Below, one piece after another: positions 1 to 7,522 of a stretch of 34,346 nt of DNA. Each line of letters opens with the position of its first letter. Position 1 is the stretch's first letter. This DNA comes from Spartobacteria bacterium (GTDB taxonomy: Bacteria > Verrucomicrobiota > Verrucomicrobiia > Chthoniobacterales > UBA6821). The stretch spans positions 1 to 34,346 of the forward strand of contig CANIVT010000019.1 of assembly GCA_947471565.1 (NCBI GenBank). Reading direction: 5' to 3'. Both the position numbers and the translations under genes were made by a program. The notes under the pieces are model-generated. The model did not search any database, was not told where the DNA came from, and saw only the letters and a list, made by a program, of their open reading frames with translations.

Positions 1-9
1 ACTGGCATG

Positions 10-70
10 CCGCGATCAGCGGCATTTCTTCAAAGCGAAGCCTCTCTCCAGAGCCCAGCCATAGGCTGGG
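10..70. promoter_or_regulatory. two dyads upstream of the sigma-54 promoter
   Basis: Two perfect inverted repeats lie here: GCCGC-gatca-GCGGC at 10-24 and CCCAGCC-ata-GGCTGGG at 54-70. They sit roughly 120-180 bases upstream of the sigma-54 -24/-12 element at 191-206, a typical distance for activator (enhancer) sites. They could equally be a hairpin or terminator of a gene outside the window. I see no convincing gene in positions 1-264. Confidence 0.25.
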
Positions 71-190
71 ATCATCCGACTACCGACAAAGTGTTGATTT
101 TTATCCTTCTCCAGTGAGCCTTCATCGTTATTTCGGAAAAACTGCCTGCCGATCAGCCATTTTACTCTGTAGAAAGGAGCTTTCCCATCT

Positions 191-206
191 TGGCACGGCC
201 TTTGCT
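191..206 (+). promoter_or_regulatory. sigma-54 (RpoN) promoter of the porin gene
   Basis: The sequence TGGCACGGCCTTTGCT matches the sigma-54 consensus TGGCAC-N5-TTGCW exactly, with GG and GC separated by ten bases. Transcription would start near 217, giving a leader of about 48 nt that is C/A-rich and has no Shine-Dalgarno sequence before the ATG at 265. Sigma-54 promoters need an ATP-dependent enhancer-binding activator; none is encoded in this window. Confidence 0.8.
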
Positions 207-264
207 TTTTAACGCTCACGGAGTTGCAGGCAACTCCTCAACCCAACTAACCAACAACCCAACC

Positions 265-1188
265 ATGAAAATCATCTCCTGCGTCTCCGCGATCGCCCTC
301 ATGGCGGCCGCCGGGACCACCCTCAAGGCGGACACCAACTCCGTCGCCTCTGGCAAGAATGCCAAGCAACCCATCCCCGTCGAAGCTCCGACCCCCGCCT
401 TCACCGGCACTGTCACCGCAGCCTACGACAGCATGTACAACTTCCGCGGTATCGACTGGATCCCGAATACCGGAATGTTCGATTTCACCTTCGCCCCGGC
501 CTGGCACATCACGGCGAACGATACGCTGAGCATGCCACTCTGGTTCTGTGTGGCCGTTGCCCAGAACAACTACCCGCAGTCGTATAACAGCAAGCCTTAC
601 ACCGAGCTGGATATCCCGATCAACTACCTGCACACCTTTGGCAACTTCGGTCTCGGTTGCGGCTACACCATGTACAACTACTTCAACTACGGCTTCCCTA
701 AGGTGCAGCAACAAAATCCTGGCTTGGGCACCTATGCTCCCGGAGGCACTGGTATTCAGCACGAGATCAACGTGACAGCCAACTACACCGTCAAGACCGG
801 TGCCGTGGCATGGACCCCCTCCGTCACCTATTTCTACGAGCTTGGGCAAGCAGCACCCAAAAGCTATGCCAGCATCAACGCTGGTTCGAGCTTCCTCACT
901 CCTGCCCTCGCCGCCTCGGTACCCCTCTACAAGGACATCGTGAGCTTTAATCCGGTTACCCAATATAACCTTTCTTTCGGCTATAATATCAATACGGCCG
1001 GTCAGAAGGTATTCGGGTTCAACAACTGGCAGCTCGTCGCTCCTGTGACCTGGAAGATCACCAGCGCCGTCTCCTTCACCGCGTATGCCGCCTACACCTA
1101 CCAGCCCGACCTCATGAACTCGGTCACGCTGACTCAGACTCCGATCAGCAAGTTCTATTGCGGTGCAAGCGTGGGATACGCCTTCTAA
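265..1188 (+). CDS. outer-membrane beta-barrel (porin-like) protein
   Basis: This encodes a 307-residue secreted protein. I chose the ATG at 265 because it begins a classical signal peptide (MKIISCV..., hydrophobic to about residue 18, then LKAD as a likely cleavage region). An in-frame upstream TTG at 190 lies inside the sigma-54 promoter and cannot be used by that transcript. The mature part has alternating aromatic and polar strands rich in Tyr, Asn and Thr, and ends in Phe (YAF), the usual terminal signal of outer-membrane barrels. The segment around residues 48-63 (TAAYDSMYNFRGID) resembles the YxxRG start of TorF-type putative porins. Sigma-54 control suggests a role in uptake under nitrogen or another limitation. 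The substrate cannot be read from the sequence. Confidence 0.75.
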   Translation: MKIISCVSAIALMAAAGTTLKADTNSVASGKNAKQPIPVEAPTPAFTGTVTAAYDSMYNFRGIDWIPNTGMFDFTFAPAWHITANDTLSMPLWFCVAVAQNNYPQSYNSKPYTELDIPINYLHTFGNFGLGCGYTMYNYFNYGFPKVQQQNPGLGTYAPGGTGIQHEINVTANYTVKTGAVAWTPSVTYFYELGQAAPKSYASINAGSSFLTPALAASVPLYKDIVSFNPVTQYNLSFGYNINTAGQKVFGFNNWQLVAPVTWKITSAVSFTAYAAYTYQPDLMNSVTLTQTPISKFYCGASVGYAF

Positions 1189-1211
1189 ACCTTTAGTGGT
1201 TAACTGACACG

Positions 1212-1250
1212 AAGGCCCCGGAGGCAACTCCGGGGCCTTTCGCTTTTGTC
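1212..1250 (+). terminator. rho-independent terminator after the porin gene
   Basis: A perfect 12-bp stem AAGGCCCCGGAG/CTCCGGGGCCTT (1212-1223 and 1228-1239) with loop GCAA is followed by TTCGCTTTT. It lies 23 bases after the porin stop codon. Confidence 0.9.
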
Positions 1251-1279
1251 GGGGAGAGTTCTCCCGTCACTGGATTTGC

Positions 1280-1407
1280 CCGCAGAGACGCGGAGGCGCA
1301 GAGTGTTTTGGCTCAAGTGATTCCAACAACCCTTAGTGCAGGACTTCTGTCAGCCCCAACCCCATTTGCCTGCCTCTCTCCGCAGCTCCGCGCCTCCGCG
1401 CGAGTTC
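1280..1407. repeat. inverted pair of CGCAGAG/CGCGGAGGCGC interspersed repeats
   Basis: Copy one (1280-1303) reads CGCAGAGACGCGGAGGCGCA and continues GAG. Copy two (about 1373-1407) is inverted, with core CTCCGCGCCTCCGCG. The shared core CGCGGAGGCGC(A/G)GAG would let the two arms pair around roughly 70 bases. Similar elements recur between genes in several GC-rich PVC-group genomes, to my knowledge. They sit between the convergent porin and ABC-ATPase genes. No coding capacity is seen. Confidence 0.55.
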
Positions 1408-1417
1408 TTTCTGCTCT

Positions 1418-2161
1418 TTAATAAGCCAAGACCTTCGCCAGAAAGCGTCGGGCTTCTGCCGAGCGGGGATCGTTGAAAAACTCCCCGGCCGCTCCCTCCT
1501 CCAAGACCTGGCCTTCAGCAAGGAAGGCAATGCGGTCGGCGATTTTGCGGGCAAAACCGATCTCGTGGGTCACGAGAATCATCGGCGTGTTGCTCTCCCT
1601 GAGCTCCGCGATAAGCGCCAGCACCTCGGCAGTCATCTCCGGATCAAGCGCTGAGGTCGGCTCATCAAAAAGCAAGAGCTGGGGCTTAGGCGCGAGTGCC
1701 CTGGCGATCGCCACGCGCTGGGACTGACCGCCGGAGAGCTGCAGCGGACGCTTCTCGGCGTGATCGGCGAGACCGAGCCGCTCCATGATCTGAAAAGCCC
1801 TCTCCCTTGCCTCCGCGTCAGGAATTGCATGAACCTGCACGAGGGGGAGCATTACGTTCTGCAGGGCGGTCATGTGAGGGAAGAGGTTGTAGGCCTGAAA
1901 AACGATGCCGAGCCGACTCCTGTAAGAGCGCAGCTCCTTTTCGGCTGTCGGCAGCAATGCGGCATCGATCCGCACCGCTCCCGAATCTGGTGCGGTCAGG
2001 CCCGCCAGAATCCGCAGGAGGGTTGATTTTCCTCCCCCGCTGGGGCCGATCAGAGCGAGCACATGGGAGAAGTCCGAAGTGAAGGTCACGCCGGAGAGGG
2101 CCCGTTGTGGCTTTCCTGCCGAGAGGAAGCTTTTGGTGACGGCGTGGAGTTCAAGCTTCAT
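1418..2161 (-). CDS. polar amino-acid ABC transporter ATPase
   Basis: This is a 247-residue ATPase of the GlnQ/HisP type that powers amino-acid import. All nucleotide-binding motifs are intact: Walker A GPSGGGKST (39-47), Q-loop Gln89, signature LSGGQ (142-146), Walker B with catalytic Glu167 in LLLFDEPTSALD, and switch His199 in LVTHE. Start: the ATG at 2161 begins MKLELHAVTKSF, the normal N-terminus of the family. A possible start ten codons upstream lies further inside the permease gene. The ATG overlaps the end of the permease gene by 11 bases, so the two are translationally coupled. No periplasmic binding protein is encoded nearby, so the substrate is unknown. Confidence 0.85.
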   Translation of the reverse strand: MKLELHAVTKSFLSAGKPQRALSGVTFTSDFSHVLALIGPSGGGKSTLLRILAGLTAPDSGAVRIDAALLPTAEKELRSYRSRLGIVFQAYNLFPHMTALQNVMLPLVQVHAIPDAEARERAFQIMERLGLADHAEKRPLQLSGGQSQRVAIARALAPKPQLLLFDEPTSALDPEMTAEVLALIAELRESNTPMILVTHEIGFARKIADRIAFLAEGQVLEEGAAGEFFNDPRSAEARRFLAKVLAY

Positions 2162-2942
2162 GGCGAAGACGGCGCTCCAGCGCCTTGGCAAGGAGAGAGA
2201 CGGGCAGTGTGAGCGCCAGATAACCGAGCGCGAGCGGCAGATAACTCTCCAGCGTCCGGTAGGTCGCGGAATTCACCTGCTGGGCGGCCAGCGTGAACTC
2301 CCCGATGCCGATGATCGACAGCAGCGAGGAGTCCTTGATCAGGGAGGCGAATTGACCGGCGAGCGGAGGAAGGATCTGACGCAGCGCCTGCGGGAGGATC
2401 ACAAAGCGGTAGCTTTGCCAGGGAGTCAACCCGATGGCACGGGCAGACTCCCATTGGGCGGCGGGTACACCCTCGATTCCAGCCCGGATCATTTCCGAGA
2501 GATAGGCTCCGCTGAAGAGCGAAAGGATCAGTACCCCGGCGACCAACCGGTCTTGCAATCCGACCGAGGCGGCAACCGCATAATAGAGAAACAGGATCTG
2601 GGTGAGCAGAGGGGTTCCCCGGATCAGCTCGACATACAAGATGGAGGCCGAGCAGAGAGGCAAGATGGCGGATCGCCGCAGGAGGGCGGCCACGGATCCG
2701 ATCAAAATGCTCAGAATCAGGGTGGTCGTTGAGATCACAATGGTTAGCAGCCAGCCTTGCCAGAAAACCTGACGAAATTTCCAGACGGCCTCCCATCCGC
2801 CCGCGGTGAAGACGGCCGATCCCCCGAGGGTGAAACTGCACAGCAGCGCCAGCAGGGCAAAGAGCAGGCAGACCCACAACCTCTCGATCCACACAGGGGA
2901 AGAGTGACCCGATCGTTCGAGGAAGAGGGCCGTTCCGTTCAT
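2151..2942 (-). CDS. amino-acid ABC transporter permease (HisM/GlnP type)
   Basis: This 263-residue inner-membrane permease belongs to the His/Glu/Gln/Arg family. A first hydrophobic helix (about 22-42) is followed by the permease core from about residue 60. The cytoplasmic EAA-like loop is clear around residues 146-182 (SEMIRAGIEGVPAAQWESAR, then GLTPWQSYRFVILPQ), which docks the ATPase. It starts five bases after tatD ends and overlaps the ATPase gene by 11 bases, so tatD-permease-ATPase look like one transcription unit. It may act as a homodimer, because no second permease gene is present. A binding protein must come from elsewhere if this is a standard importer. Confidence 0.85.
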   Translation of the reverse strand: MNGTALFLERSGHSSPVWIERLWVCLLFALLALLCSFTLGGSAVFTAGGWEAVWKFRQVFWQGWLLTIVISTTTLILSILIGSVAALLRRSAILPLCSASILYVELIRGTPLLTQILFLYYAVAASVGLQDRLVAGVLILSLFSGAYLSEMIRAGIEGVPAAQWESARAIGLTPWQSYRFVILPQALRQILPPLAGQFASLIKDSSLLSIIGIGEFTLAAQQVNSATYRTLESYLPLALGYLALTLPVSLLAKALERRLRHEA

Positions 2943-2947
2943 CGAAA

Positions 2948-3808
2948 TCAGCGGGAGAACCGGAAAAATTTCTCCGCCGTGGCAGTCGTGGCTGCAGCCA
3001 CCTCATCAACGGAAATCCCTCGCACCTCGGCGATTTTCTCAGCAACAAGACGCGTGTGGGCCGGCTCCGCTCGCTTGCCCCGATGTGGAACTGGCGCCAG
3101 ATAAGGACAGTCGGTCTCCACCATGTAGCCGTCGGCCGAGACCGCCGCAGCCGTGGCGCGCACCTGATCTGCATTTTTAAAGGTGATGATCCCGGTGAAG
3201 GAGACAAGATGCCCGAGTGCCGCCACCTCGGCAGCCTCCTCGGGAGTTCCGCCGAAGCAATGGAAGACTCCCCGGACCCTCCCAGTGTAGTCCTTCAATA
3301 CTTCAAGCGTGTCGCTCCATGAGGAACGCTGATGGATCACGACGTTGAGTCCGAGTGCCACGGCCAGATCGAGCTGTACACGGAAGGCATCGGCCTGAGC
3401 GGCCTTCCACGCCCCCTCGGCGATCATGCGCTCCTGATCTCTGCTGCTCTGAGCCAACAGGGTGGAGTCGACGGAGGCAACCTTCGGCGGCTGCAGCTCC
3501 TCCGGAATGTGGTGGTAATCGATTCCCGTCTCTCCGATTGCGACGACCTTGGGATGGAGTGCGAGTTCCCGCAGCGCAGGCAGAAAATCGAGCCCTTCTT
3601 CAATGACATTGGTAGGATGGATGCCGACGACGGCATACACATTCGGGAAACGCTCGGCGAGAGCGATAGCCCGTCGACTACTCCGAAGCCCCGTGCCGAT
3701 GGAGATGATCCTCGTGACAGACGCCTCCTTGGCCCGGGCGATGACCTCCTCAAGATCCGCCTCAAAATCGGGATAATCGAGATGGGCGTGCGTCTCGATC
3801 AGTTCCAT
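2948..3808 (-). CDS. tatD: TatD-family metal-dependent hydrolase/DNase
   Basis: This 286-residue TIM-barrel hydrolase has the TatD metal ligands in order: His7 and His9 (THAHLD), Glu93 (GETGID), His159 (VIHQR), His183 (FHCFGG) and Asp233 (ETDCPYLAPVP). Family members are cytoplasmic Mg-dependent 3'-5' exonucleases linked to DNA repair. It is slightly longer than usual because of a Ser/Gln-rich insertion at about 101-134, between the Glu93 and His159 motifs. It starts 91 bases beyond galE, across an apparent galE terminator, and is followed five bases later by the ABC permease gene. The tie to amino-acid transport looks positional, not functional. Confidence 0.88.
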   Translation of the reverse strand: MELIETHAHLDYPDFEADLEEVIARAKEASVTRIISIGTGLRSSRRAIALAERFPNVYAVVGIHPTNVIEEGLDFLPALRELALHPKVVAIGETGIDYHHIPEELQPPKVASVDSTLLAQSSRDQERMIAEGAWKAAQADAFRVQLDLAVALGLNVVIHQRSSWSDTLEVLKDYTGRVRGVFHCFGGTPEEAAEVAALGHLVSFTGIITFKNADQVRATAAAVSADGYMVETDCPYLAPVPHRGKRAEPAHTRLVAEKIAEVRGISVDEVAAATTATAEKFFRFSR

Positions 3809-3818
3809 GGAGGGAAAT

Positions 3819-3847
3819 GCAAAATGAAAAATGAAGAATGAAAAAAA
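3819..3847. repeat. AT-rich ATGAAAA direct-repeat tract
   Basis: Three tandem imperfect copies of ATGAA(A/G)A are followed by a run of A. The tract lies in the 91-base galE-tatD gap. On the minus strand its T-rich complement forms the tail of the galE terminator. Such slippage-prone tracts are sometimes shared between intergenic spacers of one genome; copy number elsewhere cannot be judged here. Confidence 0.4.
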
Positions 3848-3884
3848 GGGGCCAGGGAATGCTTCTTCAACGTCCGTTTCCTGG
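3838..3884 (-). terminator. probable terminator after galE
   Basis: On the minus strand an 8-bp stem (3877-3884 pairing with 3852-3859, one G-U pair) closes a 17-base loop. It is followed by CCCC and seven T (3847-3841). It begins 16 bases beyond the galE stop codon. The long loop makes it weaker than the canonical terminators in this window. Confidence 0.5.
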
Positions 3885-3899
3885 TTTCTTCATTTTCAC

Positions 3900-4874
3900 C
3901 TAGTCCCCGTAACCGTTCGGGTGCTTCACATGCCAGGCCCAGGCGCTTTCGATGATGGCACGGATGTCCTGATACTTGGGCTGCCAGCCGAGTTCGCGGC
4001 GAACCTTGTCCGAACCGGCAATGAGTCTCGGGGGATCGCCTGCACGGCGCGGCTTCTCGACGGCCTTGATTTCCTTGCCGGTGACGGCTCGGCAGCAGTC
4101 GATGATCTCCTTCACCGAGGTTCCTCCGCCGGTGCCGAGGTTGTAAAAGGCGCTTTTCTTGGCCTTGAGGGCGAGCAGGTGGGCCTGGGCGAGGTCCACG
4201 ATGTGGATGTAGTCGCGGATGCAGGTGCCGTCCGGGGTGGGATAGTCCGTGCCGTAGATATCGACGGACTCTTTCTGGCCAAGGGCGACCTTGAGCACGT
4301 TTGGGATGAGATGCGTTTCGATGCGGTGATCCTCCCCGAACTGATTGGTGGCGCCGGCCGCATTGAAATAACGCAGGGCCACGAAGGTGATGCCGTGGAG
4401 CTCGCCGTACCAGCGGAGCACCTTCTCAAACATCAGCTTGGATTCGCCATAAGGATTGATCGGCCTCTGGGGCAGGGTCTCGTCGATCGGCATCGACTCG
4501 GGAATACCGAAGGTCGCGCAGGTGGAGGAGAAGACGAAGCGCTTCACACCCTCAGCAACCATGGCCTCGAGGAGATTGACTCCATTGGCCACATTGTTAC
4601 GGAAATACTTCCCGGGATTGGTCATCGATTCCCCGACCAGGGCATTGGCCGCGAAATGCATCACGGCGGAAGCCTTTGACTCACGGAGGGCAAGCTTGAT
4701 TGCCTCGATGTCGGCGAGGTCCCCCTGAAAAAAGGTCGCCCGGCTATCAATGGCGAGGCGGTGCCCCTCGCTCAGGTTGTCGAAAACCGCAACCCCATAG
4801 CCCTCATTGAGAAGCTGCTCGACGCAAATGCTGCCGATGTATCCCGCACCGCCTGTGACAAGAATGGTTTCCAT
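3900..4874 (-). CDS. galE: UDP-glucose 4-epimerase
   Basis: This 324-residue SDR-fold enzyme interconverts UDP-glucose and UDP-galactose for exopolysaccharide, LPS or galactose metabolism. It shows the NAD-binding motif GGAGYIGS (8-15), the Ser region SSTCATFG (116-123), the catalytic pair Tyr142/Lys146 (YGESK) and the GalE substrate segment RYFNAAGA. The length is normal for GalE. The start at 4874 (METILVTGGAGYIGS) matches the family; a longer reading frame upstream adds 32 residues with no homology to the Rossmann start. It is divergent from the sigma-54-driven small ORF/transglutaminase unit. Confidence 0.92.
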   Translation of the reverse strand: METILVTGGAGYIGSICVEQLLNEGYGVAVFDNLSEGHRLAIDSRATFFQGDLADIEAIKLALRESKASAVMHFAANALVGESMTNPGKYFRNNVANGVNLLEAMVAEGVKRFVFSSTCATFGIPESMPIDETLPQRPINPYGESKLMFEKVLRWYGELHGITFVALRYFNAAGATNQFGEDHRIETHLIPNVLKVALGQKESVDIYGTDYPTPDGTCIRDYIHIVDLAQAHLLALKAKKSAFYNLGTGGGTSVKEIIDCCRAVTGKEIKAVEKPRRAGDPPRLIAGSDKVRRELGWQPKYQDIRAIIESAWAWHVKHPNGYGD

Positions 4875-4902
4875 GAAAGAAAGTCTACTCTGGGACCGTT
4901 CC

Positions 4903-4917
4903 TCCTGAAAATCAGGA
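4903..4917. promoter_or_regulatory. palindrome in the galE / sigma-54 divergent region
   Basis: The perfect dyad TCCTGA-AAA-TCAGGA lies between the galE start and the sigma-54 element at 4942. It could be an operator for galE or a hairpin in the galE leader. No regulator can be assigned. Confidence 0.3.
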
Positions 4918-4941
4918 ATACCTGCCATCGGAAGCGTTTGT

Positions 4942-4957
4942 TGGCACTCCGTTTGCT
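4942..4957 (+). promoter_or_regulatory. sigma-54 (RpoN) promoter of the small ORF / transglutaminase unit
   Basis: The sequence TGGCACTCCGTTTGCT is an exact match to TGGCAC-N5-TTGCW. The start of transcription would be near 4968, five bases before the ATG of a 39-codon ORF (4973) and about 144 bases before the transglutaminase-like gene (5112). The element lies in a non-coding gap and points at a gene, both of which argue against chance. Confidence 0.75.
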
Positions 4958-4972
4958 CGGTTAAAACCACCT

Positions 4973-5092
4973 ATGTCCGAAATCCACGCTCCCTACCTCA
5001 GCCAAAAAGCCGTGCTTCGCCGGCAGGTGGAGCTGCCGGGTCTTGCAAACAGGCCTTTCCCCTGGGTCGTGATCGCCTCAATGTTCCGGTGA
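4973..5092 (+). CDS. unrecognised 39-residue small ORF behind a sigma-54 promoter
   Basis: An ATG five bases after the predicted sigma-54 start site opens a 39-residue frame (MSEIHAPYLSQ...) ending in TGA at 5090-5092, 19 bases before the transglutaminase-like gene. Third codon positions are mostly G or C, like the neighbours. The product is basic in its middle (VLRRQVE) with a hydrophobic C-terminal stretch (WVVIASM). I do not recognise it. It could be a small peptide, a leader peptide controlling the downstream gene, or an untranslated 5' leader that happens to be open. There is no Shine-Dalgarno sequence, so translation would be close to leaderless. Confidence 0.35.
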   Translation: MSEIHAPYLSQKAVLRRQVELPGLANRPFPWVVIASMFR

Positions 5093-5111
5093 CTTTCAGA
5101 ACCAGATTCTC

Positions 5112-5996
5112 GTGCTACTCCGGATTGATCACATCACCGAATACCGGTACCGCAGGCCAGTAGGCCTGACGCCCCACCGCCTACGCCTTCATCCGCGCGG
5201 GGTCCCCGGCCTCAGGATCCTGCGTTCCGAACTCCGGATCGATCCCGGGGAGCATGCCCTGAGATGGAGCCTCGATGCGGAAGGTAACGTGATCGGATCA
5301 GTGACTTTCCCAGGCGAATGCGATCGCCTTCGGGTCGAGAGCACCCTGCTGCTGGAACAGCGGATCAGCAATCCCTTCGACTTTCTGCTCGAGACCCGCG
5401 CCCTCCGTCTCCCGGTCTCGTATGACGACCGAGAGCAACAATTCCTCACTCCCTTTCTGCAATCGAGCGACCCCGAATCCGCAAGGGAAGTCTCCCTGCT
5501 ACTGGAACCCTTTCTAAAAGGCGTCAGCGCGAGGGATTTGACACTCGATTTTCTGACAGCCTTCAACCGCGCCATCCCGGCTCTCTTCCGTTACTCGCTC
5601 CGCCACGAACCGGGCGTGCAGACCGCGGAGGAGACGATCACGCGCCGGGAGGGTACTTGCCGCGATTTCGCCCATCTCTTTATCGAGTCGGTGCGCACGG
5701 CCGGTCTGGCCGGCCGATATGTGAGCGGTTATCTCTGCTCGTCGCCTGGATCAACTCGAGAGGATCACACCCACGGGTGGTGCGAGGTCTATCTTCCCGG
5801 GGCGGGCTGGAGGGGGTTTGATCCGACCAACGGCATTCTGGCAGGCCCCCATCATGTGGCCGTGGCGACCTCCCTCTCGGCGGGGGACATTCCACCGGTG
5901 GATGGGTCTTACTGCGGCGAAAACGATCTGCTGGAGGCCCATGAGGTAACGATTTGCGCGAGGGAATTACTCCCCGGCGAAGAAGAGGCTGCATAA
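5112..5996 (+). CDS. transglutaminase-like cysteine protease-fold protein
   Basis: This 294-residue protein has the N-terminal beta domain typical of bacterial transglutaminase-like proteins (MLLRIDHITEYRYRRPV at the start) and a C-terminal papain-like core. The catalytic triad is visible: Cys183 in GTCRDFAHL, His221 in THGWCEVYLPG and Asp237 in GWRGFDPTNG. Such proteins are thought to act as cysteine proteases or amide hydrolases; the substrate is unknown. The GTG at 5112 is the first start after an in-frame stop at 5070-5072 and gives the usual N-terminus. The usual partners (alpha-E protein, circularly permuted ATP-grasp ligase) are absent. The gene is probably transcribed from the sigma-54 promoter at 4942. 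It lacks a signal peptide, so it is probably cytoplasmic. Confidence 0.85.
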   Translation: MLLRIDHITEYRYRRPVGLTPHRLRLHPRGVPGLRILRSELRIDPGEHALRWSLDAEGNVIGSVTFPGECDRLRVESTLLLEQRISNPFDFLLETRALRLPVSYDDREQQFLTPFLQSSDPESAREVSLLLEPFLKGVSARDLTLDFLTAFNRAIPALFRYSLRHEPGVQTAEETITRREGTCRDFAHLFIESVRTAGLAGRYVSGYLCSSPGSTREDHTHGWCEVYLPGAGWRGFDPTNGILAGPHHVAVATSLSAGDIPPVDGSYCGENDLLEAHEVTICARELLPGEEEAA

Positions 5997-6094
5997 GCAT
6001 TCCTTTCCAAAAGGCAATCATCGCGAAACTTCACAGCGACGGAAGGACACTCGATCTCAGGGCGGCATCCTTGCCTACCCGAGGCCTGGTTGGT

Positions 6095-7522
6095 TCAACC
6101 CACCTTGACCTTTGGGGCCTTGGGCTTCTCTTCTTCTTTGCCTGGAGTCTCACCCGATTTTTTCTCCTTGGAGGTCGGTGGGAGAACGGGAGGGAAGCCG
6201 TTGAGTCGGCGCCAGATTTCGTAACCGAGAGGCACCCGGTTCAGGAAGACCCAACCCACGACCTGATTCCCCTGCCGCAAAAATTTTGCGTCGGGCCATT
6301 CGTCGCCGGTCACATGATGCTCCGGTTCGATCAGGATCCGGAAATCACCCGTGGGCCCACTTGCCTGATCAACCTGCCGGACCTTCCCGCCGAACGTTCC
6401 AATGGAAACGTCGGGGAATCCTGAAAACAGGATCGCTGGCCACCCTTGGAACTGGAGACGGGCCGGCGGCAGGCTCCCCTTGCGATGTGCGTACGCCAGG
6501 ACAAGAGGTGCATCACGACCGTCCAGCGTCAGCTCGACAACCCGGTCCTTCGTGTCGGGGATGATGGTGCAGAGTTCGTCCCCCTCCTTGAGGTATTGTC
6601 CTCCGCCGCCAACATTGGCATGGACTCGGAAGACGAATCCGTCACAAGGTGCCACCACGTGGCGAGCCTTAAAACGCTCGACCCTGTTCTCGAGGTCCTG
6701 AACCTCCCTCTCCGTGGAGAAAAGGGTCTGCTCTCCCTTGCGGAGGTTGCTCCTAGCGACAGCGATTGAGGAAAGTCCGGCGGCATCCGTCTGAAGAACC
6801 TGCGCCTGCTGGGTGGCGTAGGCGGCCTTGGCCCTCTCGAGCTCGGCGGCCGAACGTTGCCGGTCGATGGAAGCCCTGTCGATCCGCAGCTTGGCCTCTT
6901 CGCGCGTGAGCTTGCTCTCGATGGCGCCGAGCGTACCGCTGGAATGGAGCTTATCGATCATGTCGAAACGGGTCTGCTCGAAGTTTTTCGAAAACTGCGC
7001 GTTGGAGAGGACATGATCGGCCACCTCCACGGACTGACGGGATGATTCGAGATTGGCCTTCGCCGCGTTGACGGCGGATTCGCGGGCGGCCTCCGTGGCC
7101 ACGGCTGCAGCGCGCAACTCCTCGACCTCCTGTTTTCCGGATGCAAGACGTCCGCGGAGGAACTCCAACTGGGCCAGGAGTCGGGGCCCGAGTTCGGGAT
7201 CGTTGTCCTCGAGGTCGACCACGGGGTCACCCTTTTTCACCACGGCTCCCTCGACGACGTGCCACTTTCGCACCTGTCCCGGGATGCGTGCCGTGAGCAC
7301 CTGGGAGCGCTCCACCGGAGAATAAGCGATCAAGGTGCCGCGACCCTGCACGGTCTGCTGCCACGGCACAAAGGCCAGCACGAACGGCGAGGCGGCCATG
7401 CACCAGAGCACGATACGGGAAATCCGACGGACAACGTCCGGGGTTTCCGTCGCACGTGTCAGATCCTCCCGGGTCACCGGAGTTCCACCGTGAGCTTCTT
7501 CGTGTGATTGGCTGAGGCTCAT
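6095..7522 (-). CDS. HlyD-family periplasmic adaptor (membrane fusion protein)
   Basis: This 475-residue adaptor would bridge an inner-membrane exporter to the outer membrane. An N-terminal cytoplasmic stretch precedes one membrane helix at about 37-54. A biotinyl-lipoyl half-domain follows (about 75-105, IPGQVRKWHVVEGAVVKKGD), then a long Ala/Glu/Arg-rich coiled coil (about 112-290) and the second lipoyl half (VVAPCDGFVFRVHANVGGGGQYLKEGD). The C-terminal tail is rich in Lys, Glu and Pro and looks disordered. The start codon overlaps the stop of the ABC gene by four bases (ATGA), so the pair is translationally coupled. No TolC-like outer-membrane gene is present here. The exported substrate is unknown. 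Confidence 0.88.
   Translation of the reverse strand: MSLSQSHEEAHGGTPVTREDLTRATETPDVVRRISRIVLWCMAASPFVLAFVPWQQTVQGRGTLIAYSPVERSQVLTARIPGQVRKWHVVEGAVVKKGDPVVDLEDNDPELGPRLLAQLEFLRGRLASGKQEVEELRAAAVATEAARESAVNAAKANLESSRQSVEVADHVLSNAQFSKNFEQTRFDMIDKLHSSGTLGAIESKLTREEAKLRIDRASIDRQRSAAELERAKAAYATQQAQVLQTDAAGLSSIAVARSNLRKGEQTLFSTEREVQDLENRVERFKARHVVAPCDGFVFRVHANVGGGGQYLKEGDELCTIIPDTKDRVVELTLDGRDAPLVLAYAHRKGSLPPARLQFQGWPAILFSGFPDVSIGTFGGKVRQVDQASGPTGDFRILIEPEHHVTGDEWPDAKFLRQGNQVVGWVFLNRVPLGYEIWRRLNGFPPVLPPTSKEKKSGETPGKEEEKPKAPKVKVG

Noticed and set aside
16-219. 67-codon minus-strand frame at the left edge
   Set aside because: It covers the sigma-54 promoter and dyads, has no recognisable domain, and has no promoter or ribosome site of its own.
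247-1227. 326-codon minus-strand frame opposite the porin gene
   Set aside because: The plus frame has a signal peptide, a sigma-54 promoter, a barrel-type C-terminus and a terminator; the minus frame is Gly/Val/Arg-rich with no domain.
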